DNA of 64,000 nt, from the NCBI GenBank assembly GCA_037039925.1, contig JAXRKP010000449.1, forward strand, positions 157,501-221,500. The letters run 5' to 3'. Position 1 is the first letter of the stretch; every line of letters begins with the position of its first letter. Under the pieces are notes generated by a model. It had not been told where the DNA came from, made no database searches, and saw nothing but the letters and a program-made list of their open reading frames with translations. The DNA is from Doris montereyensis (lineage: Eukaryota; Mollusca; Gastropoda; Nudibranchia; Dorididae). The translations under genes and the position numbers were made by a program. Below are positions 49,869-63,182 of the stretch, piece after piece.

Positions 49869-51745
49869 TTGATCTTTGGAAGACGAACTTGGAAACGAAC
49901 ACGGACTGTGATTTTTGGAACATGGAATGTTAGGGCAATAAATGGCAAAGAGTTAGAATTAATTGAAGAAAGGACAAAATTCAAAGTAGGTATTTTGGCC
50001 ATTACAGAAACAAAACAAAAAGGACAAGGAATAGAAAATGTAGGATCGAATCATATTTTAATCTTCTCAGGAGTAGATGTCAAGGATAGAGCTAGAGCAG
50101 GAGTAGGCCTCCTAGTGCAAAAAAGGCATGAAAAGCTACTAGAAAGTTGGAAATTTATAAGCCCAATGGCTATTATTAGAGGTAAATATTAAACCAAAAG
50201 GAAGAGAAATTAAATTATTTATAGCTTATGGACCAAATGAAGACGCAACTAAAGAAGAAAAAAATATCTTCGAAAATGATTTACAAAAAGCTGCAGAGAA
50301 TCTTAAATCCAAACAGGAACTAATGCTTTCAGGAGATTTAAACGCTAGAGTAGGCAACAATGTGGAAACGTCAGGAGGAGTAATAGGTAAAGAAACTATA
50401 GAGGGATATCACTTCTTAGCGTTCAGGAAACGTATATACCAGGATACTGGAAATGAGACTAATGAAAAAAGTAGAGGATCAGATTGAAGAGCATCAGAGT
50501 GCATTTAGACCAGGAAGAAGTGTACAAGACCACATATTTACAATTAAACAAATAATAGAAAAATTCCTTGAGAAAAACATTGACTTACATCTGTGTTTTA
50601 TAGATCTAGAAAAGGCATTTGACACTGTGAGAAGGGACGAACTATGGCATTCCTTAAAAAGAACACAATGTAGAGAAAAAATTTAATAGAAGCTATTAAA
50701 AGTTTCTACAATAAATCAACGTGTGCAGTGAGAGTAGCTGGAAACATATCTGCAGAATTAGATGTAGATATAGGGGTAAGACAGGGTTGTATCCTAAGTC
50801 TTCTTTTGTTTATGACATTTATGGATTCAGTCGCAAAGGCATCCTCAAAACTGAAGAAAATGAATGTAGGTATGTGGAAGCTCAAACCAGTAAATGTATC
50901 AATGCTTTCATTTGCCGATGATTTAGTTCTGTTTGGAAAAATCAGAAAGTGACCTTCAGTCGAATATCAACATTATGAACAATAAACTAAATAAAGGAGG
51001 AATGAGAGTAAATGCAAAGAAAACCAAACCAATTCTAGTAACTAGGGTAGCTAAAATACAAAATCTTAAATTGGGCAGGAGTATTTAGAACAAGCTCACT
51101 GCTACAATTACCTAGGAGTAGGAGTAATGATTAACTCGGAGGGAAAACTAAGAGAAGAAATCAGCCAGAGAATCAAAAAGGCAAGTGCAATATATAACCA
51201 TCAAGGAAAGGCATTTGTAGGTAAGCAAGAATTGTCAACAAGAACCAAAATGCCAATATACAATACAGTTTATTGTCCTACTCTCCTCTATGGCAGCGAA
51301 ACTTGGACTTTAGACAGTAGAAAATACAGTAGGGTACAGGTAGCTGAAATGAAATATCTAAGAAGAGTAGTAGGGAAAACTAAAAGAGACAAAATCAGAA
51401 ACACAACAATAAGAGATCAAACCAAAGCAGATGGCATAAAAACTAAAATAGAAATAAATTAATTGAGATGGTTTGGGCATGTAAACAGAATGCATGACAA
51501 TAGAATAGCTAAATCAGTATACAGTGCTAAAGCCCAAGGTAAAAGACCAAAAGGCAGACCTCGGAGAAAGTGGGAAGAAGATATAAAAGAGGCATAGAAA
51601 AACATAAAAATTTAACTTTTTTGGAAGGAAATACAAAATTCAAAATGCCAGGACAGGGCATCCTGGAGAAAGATCATTCTGGTATCTGAACCCATACACC
51701 GGGAAAGGTAGAATGGGAACTGATAAAGAGAGAAAGAAAGAAATT
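49869..51745 (+). mobile_element. RTE-like LINE copy A, full 5' end, internal deletion
   Basis: Endonuclease 49869-50390: VIFGTWNVRAINGKELEL, ILAITETKQKG (catalytic E) and MLSGDLNARVGN (GDLN). At about 50395 it jumps straight to the reverse transcriptase (EGYHFLAF..., matching 53293 in copy B), so about 1.2 kb is missing. Reverse transcriptase: FRPGRSVQDHIFTIKQI, LCFIDLEKAFDTVRRDELWH (motif A), LLLFMTFMDSVAKAS and LSFADDLVLFG (motif C, around 50910). C-terminal part LLYGSETWTLDSRK (about 51290) to RPKGRPRRKWEEDIKE. The 3' end has a GAAA-type tail near 51740. Frameshifts near 50680, 50940 and 51070. Not active. Confidence 0.85.
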
Positions 51746-51821
51746 GAAATTACTTGCTGTGAAACTATGCTACAATGTTTTTCTTCATTTTCAATCTCAA
51801 AAAGTTTTTATATAAAATAAG

Positions 51822-54590
51822 TATTTCAAACTTGAAATACTACTAGACAGTTGGAAATTGATAAGCCCACAGCTATTAGAGTTTAGAGGTAAATATCAAA
51901 CCAAAAGGAAGAGAAACCAAATTATTAATAGCTTATTAAATGGACCACATGAAGACCCCACTAAAGAAGAAAAAATACCTTCGAAAATGATTTACAAATA
52001 GCTGCAGAGAATCTTAAACACAAACAGTTGAAACAGGAACTAATAGTTTTAGAAGATTTAAACCCTCGAGTAGGCAACAATATATAGAAACATCAGGATG
52101 AGTTATAGGTAAAGAAGGAGAGACAACAACTTCTCCAAATGGAGAGAGACTAATAGATTTTTGCCTAAGCATAATAACATGAAAATAGCCAACACCTTTT
52201 TTCTTCATAAAGATATCCACAAATATTCAAAGAGTAAATGAAGACAGGTGTGAAAAAGTTAATCATAGACTACATAATAGTTAGCAGCTCCCTTTTACAG
52301 TACATTGGATGCAAGAGTAAACAGAGGAGCAGAAATATTCAGTGATCATCACCTAGTTATTGTCAAAATGAGATTACTGACTGAAGAAAACAAATAGAAA
52401 AGGAAAGAGAGGAAAGCTATTAAACTCAAAATAGAGGAACTAAATAAATCAATAGTAAAAGAGATATAGGATGAAAAGATTTATCAGTGAAAGTCAGATG
52501 GATCTAAATGATAGCACAATAGAAGAAAAGTGACAAATATAAATAAGAAAAACTCCTCAGTTGTTTTGAAGAGGTCTGTGGTAGGAAACAAATGAAAGGA
52601 AATGGGAAAAGAACAGCATGGTGGAATGAGAATGTCAAAACTAATATCAAAGAAAAGAAGGATGCCTGGAAGAAATACTTGCAAACAAAAAGAGACCAGA
52701 GGATAGAATAAATTACGTGAATAAACTAAGAACTATCGCCAAAGAGGAAGTGAGGAAAGCAAAACAGGAACAATGGGAAGAGTTTGGACAAAGACTTCAA
52801 GAAAGGCATCAAGGAAATCAAACGCTGTTCTGGGGGGCAATGAAGAGCATGAGAAAGACCAAAGCATGCCCATTACAACAAATTAAGAATGCCAAAGGAG
52901 AAATAATGAAAGAAAACAGTCACATCATGAAATTGGAAACGTGGAGAAAGTATTTTCAACAATTACAGAATCCCTACAGAACATATAAAACAAGGAGTAA
53001 ATATCAATTTTAAGAGTAACAAATAATCCAGAGGAGAGAGCTGAAGATGTATGATATATCAATGGAAGAAATCCAAACAGCTATAAGAAAAGTGAATTTA
53101 GGAAAAGCCCAGGAGCAGATCAAGTTTATCCAAAAATGATTAAAAACCAAGGAGAGAGGCACACAAACTACTACATGCAATATGCCAACAAGCATGGAAG
53201 TCCAAACGGGTGCCAGACGACTGGAAAAAGGGAACGGTAGGACCAATACGTAAGAAAGGATCAACTATGGATTGGAATGCAAAGTCAAACTATAGAGGGA
53301 TATCACTACTTAGCGTACCAGGAAAGGTGTATGCCAGGATACTGGAAATAAGACTAAGGAAAAGAGTAGAGAATCAGATTGAAGAACATCAGAGTGGATT
53401 TAGACCAGGAAGAAGTTTACAAGACCAAATAATAGAAAAATTCATTGAGAGAAACATTGACTTGCACTTGTGTTTTATAGATCTAGAAAAGGCATTTGAC
53501 ACTGTGAGAAGGGACGAACTATGGCATTCCTTAAAAGAACACAATGTAGAGAAAAATTTAATAGAAGCCATTAAAAGTTTTTACAATAGTGCAGTGAGAG
53601 TAGCTGGAAACATATCTGCAGAATTTGATGTAGATATAGGGTAAGACAGGGTTGTGTCCTAAGTCCTCTTTTGTTTATGACATTTATGGATTCAGTCGCA
53701 AAGACATCCTCAAAAATGAAGAAAATAAATGAAGGCATGTGGAAGCTCAAACCAATAAATACTAAATGTATCCATGCTTTCATTTGCCGATGATTTAGTT
53801 CTGTTTGGAAAATCAGAAAGTGACCTTCAGTCGAATATCAACATTATGAACAATGAGCTAAATAAAAGAGGAATGAGAGTAAATGCAAAGAAAACCAAAA
53901 CAATGCTAGTAACTAGGAAGCTAAAACACAAAATCTTAAATTGGGCAGGAGAATTTAGAACAAGTTCACAGCTACAATTACGTAGGAGTAATGATTAACT
54001 CTGAGGGAAACTAAGAGAAGAAATAAATCAGCCAGAGAATCAAAAAGGCAAGTGCAATATATAAATAACCATCTAGGAAACGCATTTTTAGGTAAACAAG
54101 AATTGTCAACAAAAACGAAAATAGCTGTATACAACACAGTTTATTGTCCTACTCTATTCTATGGCAGTGAAACCTTGACCTTAGACAGTAGAGAGAATAC
54201 AGTAGAGTACAGGCAACTGAAATGAAACATATAAGAAAAGTAGTAGAGAAAACTAAAAGAGACAAAATCAGAAACACAACAATAAGAGATCAACCAAAAG
54301 CAGATGGCATAAAAAGTGAGATAGAAATCAATCAATTGAGATGGTTTGGGCATGTTAACAGAATGAATGACAATAGAATATCTAAATCAGTATACAATGC
54401 TAAAGCCTGTGGTAAAAAAACCAAAAGGCAGACCTTTGGAGAAAGTGGGAAGAAGAATAGAAATTTAACATTTTTGGAAGAAAACAGAAAATGCCAGGAC
54501 AGAGCATCCTGGAGAAAGATCATCTCGGGCATCTGAACCCATACACCAAAAGATAGAATGGGAACTGATAAAGAAAGAAAGAAAGTGTGT
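51822..54590 (+). mobile_element. RTE-like LINE copy B, 5' truncated
   Basis: Begins inside the endonuclease and keeps the linker lost from copy A: KLRTIAKEEVRKAKQEQWEE and TLFWGAMKSMRKTKACPLQQ (52717-53013). The reverse transcriptase at 53210-54000 has NYRGISLLSVPGKVYARILE, SGFRPGRS, DLHLCFIDLEKAFDTVRRDE and MLSFADDLVLFGKSESDLQS (motif C, 53774-53833). The end is at [20 protein letters not shown] and QDRASWRKIISGI, then a GAAAGAAAG tail at 54566-54585. Same orientation as copy A, about 75 bases away. Several stops and shifts. Confidence 0.85.
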
Positions 54591-54689
54591 ATTAATGTGT
54601 TTATGTATGCGTGTGTGTTTGTGTGTTTTTGTGTGTATGCATAAAAAACAGAGATTGAAGTCAATAATACGTGTTTCAAACATTCGCCT

Positions 54690-54985
54690 TAGTGTTGTCG
54701 ATGGAAGTGGTTAGGTTGCCGGACTGGAGTTCAAGAGGTACCGCGTTCGAATCCTAGCAAAAGTTAAATCAGACGTGTTCCTTGGGAATGACACTTAACA
54801 CACATTTTCCCACTCAACCTAGGCGCAAATTGGTACAAGTACAAGCACTAGCTTGGGAGTAAAAAAACCTGCATCAGACTAGCGTCAAGTCCAGAGGTGA
54901 TTATTATCACACCTGTTCCGCTCACAATATTGAAATCAAGATAAACCCTGGCTCTATGGGCCGAAATGGCCTTGAAGGAACTTTA
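54690..54985 (+). repeat. tRNA-derived SINE, copy 1
   Basis: GTGGTTAGGTTGCCGGACTG (A-box-like) and GTTCGAATCC at 54745-54754 (B box) give a tRNA-like head. The body continues to CCGAAATGGCCTTGAAGGAA at about 54980. Partner copy in opposite orientation at 56566-56858. Confidence 0.8.
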
Positions 54986-56565
54986 TATTTGCCTTATTGA
55001 CTACAATTACAATCAGTTAGCCCTGGAATAGAAATGTATACACATTGTCATATATATATGTAATTACTTCCGTTCACAAAAACATAATACACATGACTTT
55101 CTGGTAAAATTTATTATGGATAAGTGTCAGCACTTATTAATTAGTTAATTAACCCTAACTTTCTTGATTCACTGGTATTGATGTGAAAACCAAAATGTGC
55201 AGGTATGAATACAAATTATGTTAATATAACTTTTCACGCATTAGATTGTGCATCAATGCATTAAAACTCTCTGGGTAAAGAGGTGAATTATGAAATTTGT
55301 TTATATCAAGCAATGCCTGTCTAGATACTTCCGTCTGAATGTTATTTATTAAAAGAGGCTTTAGCAAGAGGATTTACATTAGCATCATTAACCCTATACC
55401 ATTTATATGGCTGACTGCGTGTGTCCTTTTCTGTTTCAAAGGGTCAGTTCCTAACACTAACAGCACTAGATTACTCCTGTAATAAATGGCCCAAAAATAG
55501 CAATAATAGATTTGTTGTTTTTTTTTACTGATTTTTTGAACAAATAAACCCATATGAAATACATCTTATATTTTAATATCCTTTGCTTAACAAGAAAATA
55601 GATATTTTTGATCTATGTAACATCCTCTTTCTTTAATAAAATTGAATCCTTTGACAGATCATTTTCGGCAGTGTTTTATTACATGTAAGTCAGATCAGGC
55701 GGGCTCTGGTTAAAATTTGTTCTTAATTTGTGCCACTTTTTTGTCTTCAACCTTATAAACTGTTTGTTTGTTTATTTCGTTACTTTGAGAGATGGTCATT
55801 ACTATCTAAGTCAGTGAGAAGTTTTGTTAAACCAGATCATTTTTGTCTTATTATAATCTACATAATACATTATTAACTCAATACATTGAGAATGAATGAA
55901 CGGTTTGAATATGAAGGTTTAATACCAAACTATAACTTTTATTACTAAAAAATGTTAGTTAACATGGGCTGAATGATCAGGGACGTTTTCTTGATTTCAG
56001 AATAATAATATGTACAATTTTCTAAGAAACATTGTCTTTCAGACAAATCAAAAGAAAACGCCATACACACAACTATCCATACATATGTTAACAAGAGCTA
56101 AATTTATTTATTCTGTTTGGATTTCTCTCTTTAATCATGAAATGAATCTTCCTAAAAACATGAGAGGTATAATGATACAATTTGAAGGACAAAAGACGAA
56201 AAAAGAAAAGAAAAAAAAATTCATGTGAAAATATCAACCATCTCAGAAACATAATCATTCATCATAGTAAAGTGTAATAGAAGCATTCCTCAGGCCTAAA
56301 ATATCAGTCCCTCTTAATGCCATTATTGTCCACTTCTTCCATTACTTGATTACATTAATGAATGCATGATTTAATTTTAATGTAATAGATACATATGAAG
56401 AAGTCTGACTTTTAATATTTTGACAATTACTCTTTGATGAAAACAGGTGAAAACAATTATTTCAGAGATACATCAAATAGTAAATAATCTTGTCATTGGA
56501 GACACTTGATTCAGAGGGTAAATTGGAAAAGTACACTTGGTGACTGTTAAAAAATAAAGAAGTAA
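54986..56565. other. spacer, no gene recognised
   Basis: AT-rich. The frame 56010-56228 has no recognised domain. Confidence 0.4.
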
Positions 56566-56858
56566 AGTTCCTTCAAGGCCATTATGGCCCATCTAGCTGA
56601 AGCTTATTTTGGTTTCTATAGCGTGAAGCTGAACAGGTGATAATAATCATCTTTTGGACAGGACCCTAATTTGATGCAGGTTTTACTTCCAAGCTAGTGC
56701 TTGTAACCAATTGTACCTTGGTCGAGTAAGGAAAATGAGTGCTGAGTGTCTTTCCCAAAGAACACAACGTCGGGCCTAGATCTACTAGGATTCATACCCA
56801 GGACCTTATGATGCCAAGTCCGGTAGCCTAACCACTAGGCAACCAACGCCACCCTGCC
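56566..56858 (-). repeat. tRNA-derived SINE, copy 2
   Basis: On the minus strand GTTGCCTAGTGGTTAGGCTA (A-box-like) then GGTATGAATCC (B-box-like), with the same body and the end AATGGCCTTGAAGGAACTT as copy 1. Confidence 0.8.
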
Positions 56859-59800
56859 ACTGTAATACTGTTTTTTGGGGGGGGTTTTCAGTCATTATTC
56901 ACCATGAAAATCATATTTGTGTCTAAATGGGGACAGAAATAACGCATGTTGAAAATTTGTATTTTAATCCAAATACCTCAACCATGTCCATGATCCAACT
57001 AGACAAAACTGAGAGATGGCTTCTACTCAGAAATGTTTTTAAGGAATTTTCAATTAATTAATGCTTTGGGGTGGATAAAGGGACACAGAATGAGAGGATT
57101 ACAATAATCAGAGATAATAATAACTGTTTATAAAAAAAACACAAAAAAAACAACCCCCCACAAAAATAATTCTTAAAGCACATTCTAACCAAGTTGGATT
57201 TTTAAGGAGTTGAGATAGGACAGTGGGCAAGAATAAAATCTATGGCTCTGTGCAGTGGTTGTCAAAAACCTTTGTTTAATAAATGGAGGAAGTTTAGGCA
57301 CAATATAAGCATAAGGCACAATACTTCAGCTTAGTGTAGAAAAAAATGGATTGTCGGGTACATTTAGACAATTAATAAATCTACGACAAAAAATAAAAAT
57401 AAAAATAAAGATATCAAATGTCAGAGTACAGGCTATATTTAAGGGGGTAATATGTTTTTTATTTATTTTAAAAAATGAAGTTGAAATCTTAATATCCTTT
57501 CAGTTACATAGATTAAATATATCATTCAAAAATATAAATGAAAAAAAAAAACGTAGACAGGACAATTAATAATTGCTAATCAAATACCTTTTGAAGAAGA
57601 AATTGACTGATAAAATCAGTGTTCACTACATGCTTTGAAAATATATCTCGTGACGTGTTTCTTTGTATCAAATAATACGCTACTCACTTGGCATGAAGTT
57701 CATTTTTACATTGCTTATAGCATAAATCTGAACGTTTTACAAACTCAAGGCAAAGAACAGTAATAATAGTAGCAAATAGGAAGGGGAGAGATGGGTGTAG
57801 CAATATCAAAGTAAAGGGGGGAAATATAATATAAAGCATGGCTTGTGTGCTACTCCCATTTTCACCCCTGGACGGAATAGGCAGTTTCAGATATTTGTCA
57901 AAAAATATCTTGGACATCAATACACTCATGTATGGATGGAATAAACTGTTTGGTATTTCAACAACAACAAAAAAGAAATCAATTAAAAAAATCATTATGC
58001 TACAAATAATATACACTAAATATTTGATATATATATATATATGTATATATTTATGGTTTATGGAGAGAATTTTCCTACAATATTTATCTGTTGAAATAGA
58101 GAGAGAGGAAGAGAGTGGATACTGCTAAACAGAAGAAGCAAAAATAAAGCCCATTACACATAGCAATGATTTAAGAATCTTAATGTGAAAAGAAACTAAC
58201 AAAAACAAAACGTAAGCATCTTTACAGAGGCTTCAAAATTCTATATAATCCTTAATTTATCACAGATTAGCCTTGCTTCAGTAAAGGACAAAAAGACAAA
58301 TAAAACACAAGAAATTCATTAATGAGGAAAATCAAAGCAAAATGACATCCTGTGACTACATAGACAGCAAATATTTATAAGATAGAGCAAAAGTAGAAAA
58401 TATATAAAGAGGCAACGTTTTGAATTATATGACCTCAAAAAGAAAAAACTTGTGCAAATGACATCGCCTACTTAACCCCATATTTATCAACAGTGCCTAA
58501 GGAAACTGTAAATCTAGTGTGTGTGTGTGTGTATGAGGAAGGGGAACCTTCATTCATAATAACAAAAATTTAACAAGAAAAACAAAACCCCCAAATGGTC
58601 AATCCAAGAACTGATGAAAAGCAATTGATTGTTAATCTTTTTCATTCTTTTACATCTACAAAGAGAAAATTCCATGCTGGTGGCTACGGTCAAATGTCAG
58701 CGATAGAAAGTAAATATGAAATCCTAAACTCACATTTTCTTACTTTGGTGGTTCACTTTAAAATCAGTCCACAAATCGAAGATATGCTTCCAAGAGTGCA
58801 TAATTTGAACATGTTCAAAATGAATGCAGAAGGAATAAAAGTGACATCAAAGGACTCACCTCTTTAGCAACTGTTCGCATTCCACACAGTTCAATAATGT
58901 GCCCAAATCCCAATTACGTCAATTAGAGAAAAATGCTTAAAAACCATGGATTTTGACATTGTTGGCTTTGGGAATTCTCTTCTCAAATGCCTGTAAACGT
59001 GATGTATTTTCATCATATCATTTACACTTTTCAGGAAGCATGGTTCCTTGGATCGTCTCTCTGTCTCATCTTTTACGTATATGGACTATGGTACACTATT
59101 GAAATGACCCCCTTCAATGCTCCTCTAAAAAAAACCCACAAGAATACATCATTATGCATCGTCACGTATCCTGTAACCCTCCAGGTCTGTGGAACACACT
59201 GACCTAAAAAATATCAACTAATGAACTCCCAGAATAAACACTGCTGGAGGACCAGACCAGAGATTTGATAACACCTTGAGCTTAACAGACAGATAGTAAA
59301 AAAAACAACCCATGTAAATAAATAAAAAAACAAAAAAGAAAAGCAGTGTGCGAAGGTAGAAAACTACAGTCATATTGACAGTGTGAAGCTAACATGCAAA
59401 ATAATAATGGGAGTTGTTTTTTTTATACAACTGCATATTAGCAAAAGTGGTTGGTCAAGTCTAAATTGGTACATCAGATGCACTCTTTGACTCATTGGCA
59501 TATAAATTGAATCTATACATTAAGTAACATAATTACATGAACAAATAGTGACACTGTCATATTACTTTCAAAATATTGGTATCACACATAAATCAGAGGA
59601 CAGGTTAGGCAGAGAAACGTTTTTCATAAGGTCTCATCCACCTGACCAAGCACAATGAACATTTTTTTCTTTTAAAAAGACAAACAAACAAACCCCACTA
59701 GCACAAGAAGTATTCATATGAAAACAAAACGAAAAAAAAACCCCAAATATAAAACAAAACATTATCACCATAAAGGGTTAAGTCCAAACTTTAGGAAGAG

Positions 59801-59915
59801 TTTCCTCGTGATATAACAACTTCCCAAATTCTACCATCATCGAAATTTCAAACCGAATGGGTTTGATGCAGTGAAACTTAAGAGATGAAGAGATAAATTA
59901 TATAGAAATGAATTA
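56859..59915. other. 3-kb spacer, no gene recognised
   Basis: AT-rich with A-runs, a short GT tract at 58517-58531 and a TA run near 58030. Open frames (57351-57569, 57684-58016, 57838-58128, 58595-58867) lack recognisable domains. Confidence 0.4.

Positions 59916-59916
<1 letters not shown>

Positions 59917-59950
<34 letters not shown>
59917..59950. repeat. (ATT)n microsatellite
   Basis: About eleven ATT units just outside the right inverted duplication. Confidence 0.9.
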
Positions 59951-59952
<2 letters not shown>

Positions 59953-59967
59953 TGTAGCATAGTTTCA

Positions 59968-61010
59968 CAGCAACTAACACAGCCACAAAAGATATGATGA
60001 AATTTCATATAATATTACTGACAAATAATGTCAATCTAATGAGCATGTACTTAAATATAAACTATAAATAGGAAATTAAAAGACAAAAATTAAGTTTCCA
60101 ATGGCCAATGGTGTACAAATATATCAAACTTTTGAGGTAACGTCAAAGGACATAATTCGTTAAAAACAATTTCTTCATTTGTCCTAAAAAAAGAAAAAGA
60201 AAAAAGAGAAGTAAAATTTTGGAATGTAAGACCTAATGGGTATGGTACATGGTTAAAGCTCATCATGCGTTATGGATGATAACTTTGAGAGGTGATGACG
60301 TCGTCGTCAAAGAGATAGTTACGTCTTGTACTGCTAAGCAGTGAGGTGTCTGGGGTGGTAAGAATCTGTGAACGTAAAAGGTTTTATGAGAGAAAACAAC
60401 CCATTTAAACTTGGAGATCTCAATAATGAACCGAAATTTCAGTATTTACACAGTAGGTGGAAACTCAATATGACACCTTGAGCTATGAATTTAATTCAGA
60501 TATATATATATGATTTTTAAAAATATGTTTTTTATCTATTCCACAAGTGTTTTAACATTAACAACAGTTTGTTTATTTGCTTCCACATGTGAAGGTGGTA
60601 GGGTGTGGATGAGGGGTCCCTATCATTTTTAAAGATGATAATTCGGCCCTTGAGAAATTTGGGATAGCTGTTATCGTAGAGGTCTCTTAGATACTTAAAC
60701 AGACGAATTTTAGAGAAAAATTAACTATGTAAGTAAGACAAATCTAAAGTGTCATTTTTTTCAAAGAAATGCATTCATCATTATGGAATACCTCAGAAAC
60801 AATGTATCTCTAACTTCAGCTATTAGTCTGTGAACATCTAAGAGGTCCCAATGAATCCCAAATAACTGCTTGAACAGCTTAGCTTAATCAATAATACAAG
60901 AAACTAGACATAATGACATCGTCTCAGGACATTACCTCACTCCTGGAGATCTTGAGCGACCGTGGCCTTGTACTTGGGCTGTAGGATCTCCCTGGACTGC
61001 GAGATCTCGA
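59968..61010 (-). repeat. inverted duplication, right copy (partner 47250-48374)
   Basis: Holds the end of the last exon of the coiled-coil gene and its 3' flank. Matches 47250-48374 in reverse orientation, with small indels. Confidence 0.8.
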
Positions 61011-61099
61011 ATGGGGACTGAAGCTTCGGCTGCCAGCGAATCTGATATCATGACAGGCGGTTGAATTCCGTTCAAGCAGTTTCCTGAACCACTCGTTCC
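60935..61099 (-). CDS. last exon of CEP135/TSGA10-like gene
   Basis: Acceptor TTTTGCAG at 61100. In phase with the previous exon it reads ERVVQETA then a stop. In the next frame it reads NEWFRKLLERNSTACHDIRF, an Arg/Ser-rich segment SRSFSPHSRSRSPGRSYSPS and TRPRSLKISRSE, then stops near 60935. The RERVVQE phrase continues the RFE of the exon at 61411-61514, so an indel near 61070 is likely. Serine-arginine tails of this kind suit centrosomal coiled-coil proteins, but the match is from memory. Confidence 0.45.
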
Positions 61100-61410
61100 C
61101 TGCAAAATGGTGGACAGTAAACGAAGATAAGTCGTGCTGTTCCTATTACTTTCAGTAGTTCAGCATTGGACAGTGACATATTTCAGGAAGTACTTCAAAC
61201 CATTCTCAAAAAATAAGATTCAAATCAATACTCAAAATTGTATGCAAACGTTTAATTGTGTCTCAGTTTATTTTAAGCTTTCAATGCATTTAGACACTTT
61301 TTGAAAAAAGTAATTCTCAATCAAAACCATAGAAATCTGGAAAGAAAGGTCCCTTCACCGGCAAGGAAAGTCAATAAAAAGAAGAAAAGAAATGTCACAA
61401 GATGACAAAC

Positions 61411-61514
61411 CTTTCAAATCTTTCACTGGTGAGTTGTCTCCTTACTCTCTCAACATCCCCTTCCAGCTCCACATTCCTTGTGCGAAAGAAGCAACTTCTC
61501 GACTTTGGCTTTGT
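61411..61514 (-). CDS. exon of CEP135/TSGA10-like gene
   Basis: Acceptor TCCTCCAG and donor GAAAG|GTTTGT. Reads RTRNVELEGDVERVRRQLTS then ERFE: coiled coil. CEP135-type C-termini contain a SREV..LR..V..LE.DV..L.RQLT.ERFERERA series. The first third is one frame off (SREVAS), so one indel lies near 61490. Confidence 0.55.
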
Positions 61515-62488
61515 CTGGAGGACAAATAAAACATTTTTTTTTTTTAATGTTTCTCAGGTCTCACAATAAATAATAATAATTAAAGCTAAACTTTATATGA
61601 AATTCATTCATACTGTGAAATAAATTACACAGCTTAGGTATTAATAGTATTATCTGCGTGATAGCTGTTAATGATGTTTTATACAATATACACTTCTATT
61701 ATCAGATGGCATTATCTACATGGTGGCTGTTATTACTGTTATGATGTTTTATACAATATACAATTCTAATATCAGATATCAAATCTTATGAGATGAGAAG
61801 TGTCTGGTTCATACTTAATGTCCTTCAACTTCAAGTAAGAAGAATCATGAGGAGAGCAAAGAAAAAAATCTCAAAAAGTAAACTAAAGACATAAAAATAA
61901 ATCAGAGAAAGTGATTAATAATTTTACTCCAATGTCCAATCAAAGTATTAGGCTACATAGAAAATAATCCACTGAGCCAATTTTTTAAACAAGGCTAGAC
62001 ACCCTTCCTCATGGAGGACTCAGTAATAGAACATGGACAATCCAAAGAACATTGTCAGACCTCCCAAAACTCAAAATATCAAAATGAGACCACCCCCCCC
62101 CCCCCCCGTAGTTTAAGAAAAATTTGTAATGTTCTTGATACAAGTGTTGTTCCATGAGTAATGATAATTATGAACAATTTGGAGCCCTGACTTAAATCAG
62201 TTCAAGCAGATTTCTTAAAAATTTAGGCATATTATCTTTAGTCCCAATGTCTACAAATTTCACCTTGCAAAGAATGTGTGTAGAATATTTTAGGCAAAAT
62301 ATCCTGAAGAATTGGCCGAATAAAAATTGTAGTCCTTAGACTATTTGTATTTTTCCTAGTGGGAACCTAACTTTCATACTGACTGCAAAATTTTGTAGTT
62401 TGGTAGGTCTGCATATTCTTCTGAATGCATGACAATGATCAGCTCCATATAAGCAAGTTCATGTATTTGAATAGCACTCACAATTTAC
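61515..62488. other. intron of the coiled-coil gene
   Basis: No coding region; poly-C run at about 62092-62107, and a duplicated phrase ATGATGTTTTATACAATATA at 61671 and 61741. Confidence 0.5.
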
Positions 62489-62683
62489 TTTCATTGAGAG
62501 AAAGCCTGTCTTTGAGCATCTGAATCTCAGTGCTCTTCTCCTGGGTGGACAGCTGAGATTGGAATTCCTTTCGCGGTTGTCTTGGAGCACACTCTCCAGA
62601 TTTTTTCACAGATGACCTCTCTTGCTAATTTGAGAACGCAAAAGGTCTGATTCTTGTCGCAAATCAGTGATCATATTTTGGAG
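62489..62683 (-). CDS. exon of CEP135/TSGA10-like gene, with a stop and a frameshift
   Basis: Acceptor CCAACAG and donor GTAAAT. Reads LQNMITDLRQESDLLRSQIS, then a TGA at about 62601, NLESVLQDNRE, and after a one- or two-base shift EFQSQLSTQEKSTEIQMLKD then RLSLNES. NLE.LL..NREKEFQS.L is typical of CEP135-family C-terminal coiled coil. As it stands the exon would not be translated through. Confidence 0.55.
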
Positions 62684-63182
62684 CTGTTGGGAGGTAAAAA
62701 TCATGCCATAGAAACAAACAATACTTGGAATAGTATATATATATATGCATAAAAACCAAATTTAAAACCCCAACCAAATCTAATGCACCTGCACCTCTTC
62801 CATATTAAACCCTTTTATTTTTCATTGCAATTTATCGTCCACCACATGCAGTGATCTTAGGGTGAAATTAAGAGGAAACAGAACACTGAAAGAAAGATTT
62901 GTAAAAAAAGAACTGAAAGGAAAAGAAGTAGAACCTACTAGTACCACCAGCTAACCGCCCACTCCATATTAGACCAAAAAGAAGTAGAAAAGCACTTCCC
63001 CCTTCCTTTCCCCTCAAATAATTACACAACAAATCAAACACAAATAAAGAAAAAAAAACCATAAGTAAATATAAAGGTTACACAAGAACTATAATAAAAA
63101 CATTTATGATGGATATTCTGACAAGATACGTGTACAACAGGCATTTATTTATTTATTGTCTTCTTTGTTCAATATTACCCAC
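62684..63182. other. intron of the coiled-coil gene
   Basis: AT-rich, no coding region; TA run near 62733. Confidence 0.5.

Noticed and set aside
54690..54760. Possible true tRNA gene
   Set aside because: A and B boxes are present but no cloverleaf acceptor pairing is evident and a second copy shares a long non-tRNA body, so it is a SINE.
57351..58128. Several open frames of 70-110 codons
   Set aside because: Low-complexity AT-rich sequence, no domain, no splice context.
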